7,659 nucleotides of DNA from an uncultured Peptococcaceae bacterium. Its GTDB lineage: Bacteria; Bacillota; Peptococcia; Peptococcales; Peptococcaceae. Shown piece after piece: positions 5,565 to 7,659 of the stretch. The stretch lies in NCBI GenBank assembly GCA_945949655.1, contig CAMFFG010000050.1, forward strand, positions 1-7,659, given 5' to 3'. The position numbers were made by a program, and so were the translations under genes. The first letter of the stretch is position 1, and each line of letters opens with the position of its first letter. The notes below the pieces were generated by a model. It was not told where the DNA came from and searched no databases. It was given only the letters and a program-made list of their open reading frames with translations.

Positions 5565-5584
5565 TACACAATATTCTTACGGCA

Positions 5585-5613
5585 AATATCTCTGGATGGT
5601 AAATCAGTGCCAA
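5585..5613 (-). promoter_or_regulatory. Candidate lrgAB promoter
   Basis: Minus-strand TTGGCA (5613-5608), a 17-bp spacer and GATATT (5590-5585). It lies between two terminators, so a transcript from it would meet the hairpin at 5529-5564 before reaching lrgA (start 5441). No better promoter was seen closer to lrgA. Confidence 0.4.
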
Positions 5614-5615
5614 CA

Positions 5616-5651
5616 GAAAAACCTGCCGCAGGTTAAAATCTGCAGCAGGTT
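5616..5651 (-). terminator. Terminator of lysA
   Basis: Minus-strand AACCTGCTGCAG (5651-5640) pairs with CTGCGGCAGGTT (5631-5620) with a single U-G wobble, followed by TTTTCTGTT. It begins 37 bp after the lysA stop. Confidence 0.88.
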
Positions 5652-5688
5652 CTGTATATAGTGTTATCATTGTTTTTTGCAGTTGTTT

Positions 5689-6936
5689 TTACAGTTTACT
5701 GAAATCCAGTGTGGCAAACAGATCATCCAGCGTTTCTGCACGGCGAATGCATTCTACCGAGCCATCGGGCTTGAGCAGCAGCTCGGCGGAGCGCAGCTTG
5801 CCGTTGTAGTTGAATCCCATAGCATGTCCATGGGCACCGGCATCGTGGATGACCAGATAGTCTCCAGTCTCGATGGCCGGTAACGGACGGTTTACTGCAA
5901 ATTTATCGCAGTTTTCGCACAGACTGCCCACTACATCGTATACATGGTCGGCTGGGGCATCTTCTTTGCCCAGTACCGTGCAGTGATGGTAAGCGCCGTA
6001 CATACCGGGCCGCATCAGGTTTGCCATGGAGGCGTCTACGCCGATGTAATGCTTGTAGGTATCCTTTTTGTGGATGGCTTTTGTCACCAGATAGCCGTAA
6101 GGGCCGGTCACCATACGGCCGCATTCCAGACAGATCTTCAGCGGATCTAGGCCGTTGGCCACGATCAGTTTATCGTACTGTTCTTTGATCTCTGCGCCCA
6201 GTGCTTCCAGATCTACCGGTTCCTGCTCTGGCTTGTATGGAATACCGATACCGCCGCCAAAGTTGACAAAGGAGAAGCGGATATCCAGCGCTTTGGATAA
6301 TTCCACGATCAGTTCAAACATCATTTTTGCGGTTTCCACCAGGTACTCCCGGGTCAGCTCGTTGGATACGATCATGGTGTGGATCCCAAATTTGGTTGCG
6401 CCCTTTTCTTTCATGATGCGATACGCATCAAAAAGCTGTTCTCTGGTCAGGCCATATTTGGCTTCTTCCGGCGTACCGATAATTTCGTTGCCGCCCCGCA
6501 GCGGGCCGGGATTATAACGGAAACTGATGGTTTTTGGCAGACCGATCTGGCTGTCGATAAACTCGATATGGGTGATATCGTCCAGATTTAAAATAGCGCC
6601 TAATTCTTTTGCTTTGATATATTCGGCAATAGGGGTTTCGTTGGAGGTGAACATCACTTTTTCTCCGGTGATGCCAACCTTCTCGCATAAAACCAGTTCA
6701 GCCATGGAACTGCAGTCGCCGCCGAAGCCTTCTTCTTTCAGCACTTTCAGCAGGTATGGGTTGGGCGCAGCCTTTACAGCAAAATATTCCTGAAATTCCG
6801 GTGCCCAGCTGAAGGCGCTGGTCAGACGGCGGGCATTGTCGCGAATGGCCTGCTCATCATAAATGTGAAATGGTGTTGGGTAAGTCTGAGCGATCTGCTC
6901 GATCTGTTCAAGTGTAAACGGAACAGTTTTTTTCAT
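5689..6936 (-). CDS. lysA: Diaminopimelate decarboxylase
   Basis: 415 residues, a fold-type III PLP enzyme that decarboxylates meso-diaminopimelate to L-lysine, the last step of lysine synthesis, in the cytosol. Seen in order: YFAVKAAPNP with the PLP lysine K55; GGDCSSMAE (72-80); GIHTMI (184-189) with H186; FGGGIGIPY (226-234), the phosphate-binding glycines; ECGR (271-274), usually EPGR; SLCENCDKFA (338-347) with C340, the active-site cysteine from the partner subunit; and HDAGAHGHAMGFNYNG (364-379), where family members more often have GAY. Length is typical. The start at 6936 is fixed by GGAGG (6948-6944) at 7-nt spacing; an in-frame ATG 17 codons earlier has no such site. It is a single gene with its own promoter and terminator. 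The ECGR and GAH changes leave a small chance of a related substrate such as carboxynorspermidine. Confidence 0.92.
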   Translation of the reverse strand: MKKTVPFTLEQIEQIAQTYPTPFHIYDEQAIRDNARRLTSAFSWAPEFQEYFAVKAAPNPYLLKVLKEEGFGGDCSSMAELVLCEKVGITGEKVMFTSNETPIAEYIKAKELGAILNLDDITHIEFIDSQIGLPKTISFRYNPGPLRGGNEIIGTPEEAKYGLTREQLFDAYRIMKEKGATKFGIHTMIVSNELTREYLVETAKMMFELIVELSKALDIRFSFVNFGGGIGIPYKPEQEPVDLEALGAEIKEQYDKLIVANGLDPLKICLECGRMVTGPYGYLVTKAIHKKDTYKHYIGVDASMANLMRPGMYGAYHHCTVLGKEDAPADHVYDVVGSLCENCDKFAVNRPLPAIETGDYLVIHDAGAHGHAMGFNYNGKLRSAELLLKPDGSVECIRRAETLDDLFATLDFSKL

Positions 6937-6991
6937 AAATATGCCTCCTGCTCTTCTCAATATATAAATAAAAGATAAAGATTTCATTTAT

Positions 6992-7001
6992 TTTCATGAA
7001 A
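6992..7001. promoter_or_regulatory. Palindrome near the lysA transcription start
   Basis: TTTCATGAAA is a perfect 10-bp inverted repeat just downstream of the lysA -10, with another TTTCAT at 6982-6987. The position suits a repressor site. The leader is about 70 nt, far too short for a lysine riboswitch, so any control would have to be of this kind. Confidence 0.25.
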
Positions 7002-7013
7002 CACAGTACATAT

Positions 7014-7043
7014 ATATTAGCCTATCTGTTTTAACAAAATCAA
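7014..7043 (-). promoter_or_regulatory. Promoter of lysA
   Basis: Minus-strand TTGATT (7043-7038), an 18-bp spacer and TAATAT (7019-7014), in AT-rich DNA about 78 bp upstream of the start codon. Confidence 0.6.
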
Positions 7044-7128
7044 GGTACTTTGTCCATAATACAAAATACATTTAAAAATACAAAATGCGGTATGCCGGAT
7101 GATAAAATAACAGAAAAAAGCGAAACCA

Positions 7129-7157
7129 TTGCTTTTTTCGCAAAAGAAGGGTATAAT
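7129..7157 (+). promoter_or_regulatory. Promoter of the queD leader
   Basis: TTGCTT (7129-7134), a 17-bp spacer and a perfect TATAAT (7152-7157). The right arm of a 9-bp perfect inverted repeat (GAAAAAAGC 7113-7121 / GCTTTTTTC 7131-7139) overlaps the -35 and could be an operator. Transcription should start near 7164, about 220 nt before queD. Confidence 0.7.
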
Positions 7158-7202
7158 AGCAAGCGTGGCAGGAAAACCTGCTTGTCCATAAGGAGAGGAC
7201 AA

Positions 7203-7253
7203 TTGTCAACAAAAAATATGCAAGGACAGTTCATTAAGACCATCCTGTCGTAA
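7203..7253 (+). CDS. Possible 16-residue leader peptide in the queD leader
   Basis: A TTG-started ORF encodes 16 residues (STKNMQGQFIKTILS after the start) and ends in TAA at 7251-7253. AGGAG (7191-7195) lies exactly 7 nt upstream, but sits in the loop of a 6-bp hairpin. The ORF overlaps the stem-loop that precedes the terminator, so its translation could affect RNA folding. It has no run of a single regulatory amino acid. It may be chance. Confidence 0.25.
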   Translation: MSTKNMQGQFIKTILS

Positions 7254-7286
7254 AACAAAACTAGGCTTGTTGGATAAACCATCGAT

Positions 7287-7308
7287 GGCGCCTGGGTGCG
7301 CCTTTTTT
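7287..7308 (+). terminator. Terminator in the queD leader
   Basis: GGCGC (7287-7291) pairs with GCGCC (7298-7302) around a 6-nt loop, followed by TTTTTTATTAT. It lies 75 bp before queD and downstream of the leader promoter. CCATCGATGG (7279-7288), a perfect palindrome, overlaps the first two bases of the stem. It may be an attenuator of queD or the end of a short independent RNA. Confidence 0.72.
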
Positions 7309-7382
7309 ATTATCATAAGCCTTCCGGGAATGGTCGGGATATTGACGAAACCAGCTTTTATGATAGATGCCTGGAGGGAATT

Positions 7383-7659
7383 ATGTTTATTTTGAAGAAT
7401 GAAGTACAATTTGATACCGCCCACTATCTCAGCGGCTATGCGGGCAAGTGCAGCAACATTCACGGTCATCGCTACCGTATGGTGGTGGAACTGGCCAGTG
7501 AGACACTGCAGGCCACCGGTGTGCAGCGCGGTATGGTGGCCGATTTTGGCGATGTAAAAGATTTATTAAAACAGCTTGCCGATCAGTACGATCACAAGCT
7601 GCTGATTGAGGATAACGAGGACGGACGGGCTGTAGCAGCGCAGCTGGCCCAGCTGCCCA
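7383..7659 (+). CDS. queD: 6-carboxy-5,6,7,8-tetrahydropterin synthase QueD (3' end outside the window)
   Basis: The first 92 codons are present; the gene runs off the right edge. QueD converts 7,8-dihydroneopterin triphosphate to 6-carboxytetrahydropterin in the preQ0/queuosine pathway. Visible marks: FDTAHYL with zinc ligand H14; GKCSNIHGHRY with catalytic C23 and zinc ligands H27 and H29 (the CxxxHGH pattern of QueD); MVADFGDVK (51-59); and QYDHKLL (68-74) with D70 and H71. The start at 7383 has GGAGG (7373-7377) 5 nt upstream. No strong promoter lies between the leader terminator and the gene (only TTGACG with a poor -10), so expression probably depends on reading through 7287-7308. A 6-pyruvoyltetrahydropterin synthase relative is the alternative, but CxxxHGH favours QueD. 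Confidence 0.9.
   Translation, partial: MFILKNEVQFDTAHYLSGYAGKCSNIHGHRYRMVVELASETLQATGVQRGMVADFGDVKDLLKQLADQYDHKLLIEDNEDGRAVAAQLAQLP

Larger units (their letters stand above)
7164..7308 (+). promoter_or_regulatory. Structured queD leader, possible preQ1-I-like riboswitch
   Basis: Three stems can be drawn. GCAGG / CCTGC is at 7168-7181. TTGTCC / GGACAA is at 7182-7202, with the ribosome-binding-like AAGGAGA in its loop. GACAG / CTGTC is at 7225-7249, with a 15-nt loop. The third is followed by the A-rich tail GTAAAACAAAACTAGG (7250-7265), which resembles the tail of preQ1-I riboswitches. Those RNAs commonly control queuosine genes, and queD follows here. In the loop, AAG-A-CC (7236-7241) can pair with GGCTT (7264-7268) with one bulge, as a possible pseudoknot. 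CCATC (7240-7244) can instead pair with GATGG (7284-7288), which would block the terminator at 7287-7308. The loop is longer than in known examples and the standard UAG/CUA pairing is absent, so the class assignment is tentative. Confidence 0.42.

Noticed and set aside
6949..7010. Lysine riboswitch in the lysA leader
   Set aside because: The leader from the likely start site is about 70 nt and very AT-rich. The lysine aptamer needs roughly 170 nt or more and multiple helices, which are absent.
7058..7086. Direct repeat of AATACAAAAT
   Set aside because: There are two copies 19 bp apart in AT-rich DNA with no further copies; this is too weak to call an element or iteron.
7050..7253. 67-residue plus-strand ORF covering the queD leader promoter
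   Set aside because: It would span a near-consensus promoter and a hairpin and has no ribosome binding site. Only its last 16 codons have a credible start.

Overview
The window looks like chromosomal DNA of an anaerobic, low-to-mid GC Bacillota (Firmicutes). The clues are a DUF2508/YaaL gene followed by bofA, strong AGGAGG-type ribosome binding sites, sigma70-like promoters with 17-18 bp spacers, and many hairpin-plus-U-tract terminators. A Negativicutes or Clostridia member fits, but sequence alone cannot settle it. No phage, insertion sequence, CRISPR array or other mobile DNA was seen.

Layout, left to right. An exported protein with a copper-amine-oxidase-N-like (stalk) domain (82-651, +) ends at a strong terminator. 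On the minus strand, tRNA-Ser(GGA) with encoded CCA has its own promoter and terminator and lies upstream of a YgbA-family cysteine-rich protein (806-1129). DUF2508 and bofA (1555-2081, +) come next. A one-domain thioredoxin-like protein (2297-2671, -) follows, with a PerR/Fur-like palindrome on its promoter. The 561-bp gap between it and a YigZ/IMPACT gene (3234-3860, +) holds six same-strand DnaA boxes, two of them perfect and abutting. Then come a small acidic orphan protein (3963-4223, -), the overlapping lrgA-lrgB pair (4364-5441, -) and lysA (5689-6936, -). Last is the start of queD (7383 to the window edge, +), behind a roughly 220-nt leader with its own promoter and terminator.

The genes are mostly single units: nearly every one has its own promoter, terminator or both. 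The only clear operons are DUF2508-bofA and lrgAB. Roles are housekeeping: lysine synthesis (lysA), queuosine synthesis (queD), murein hydrolase or metabolite-export control (lrgAB), redox (thioredoxin) and nitrosative stress (YgbA family).

Two places deserve attention. One is the phased DnaA-box array at 2850-2966, a candidate replication origin or DnaA-titrating or regulatory site with no dnaA or dnaN in view. The other is the queD leader at about 7164-7308. It combines a stem-loop with an A-rich tail resembling preQ1-I riboswitches, an overlapping 16-codon ORF with a good ribosome binding site, and a terminator. A pairing exclusive with both the stem-loop and the terminator can be drawn.
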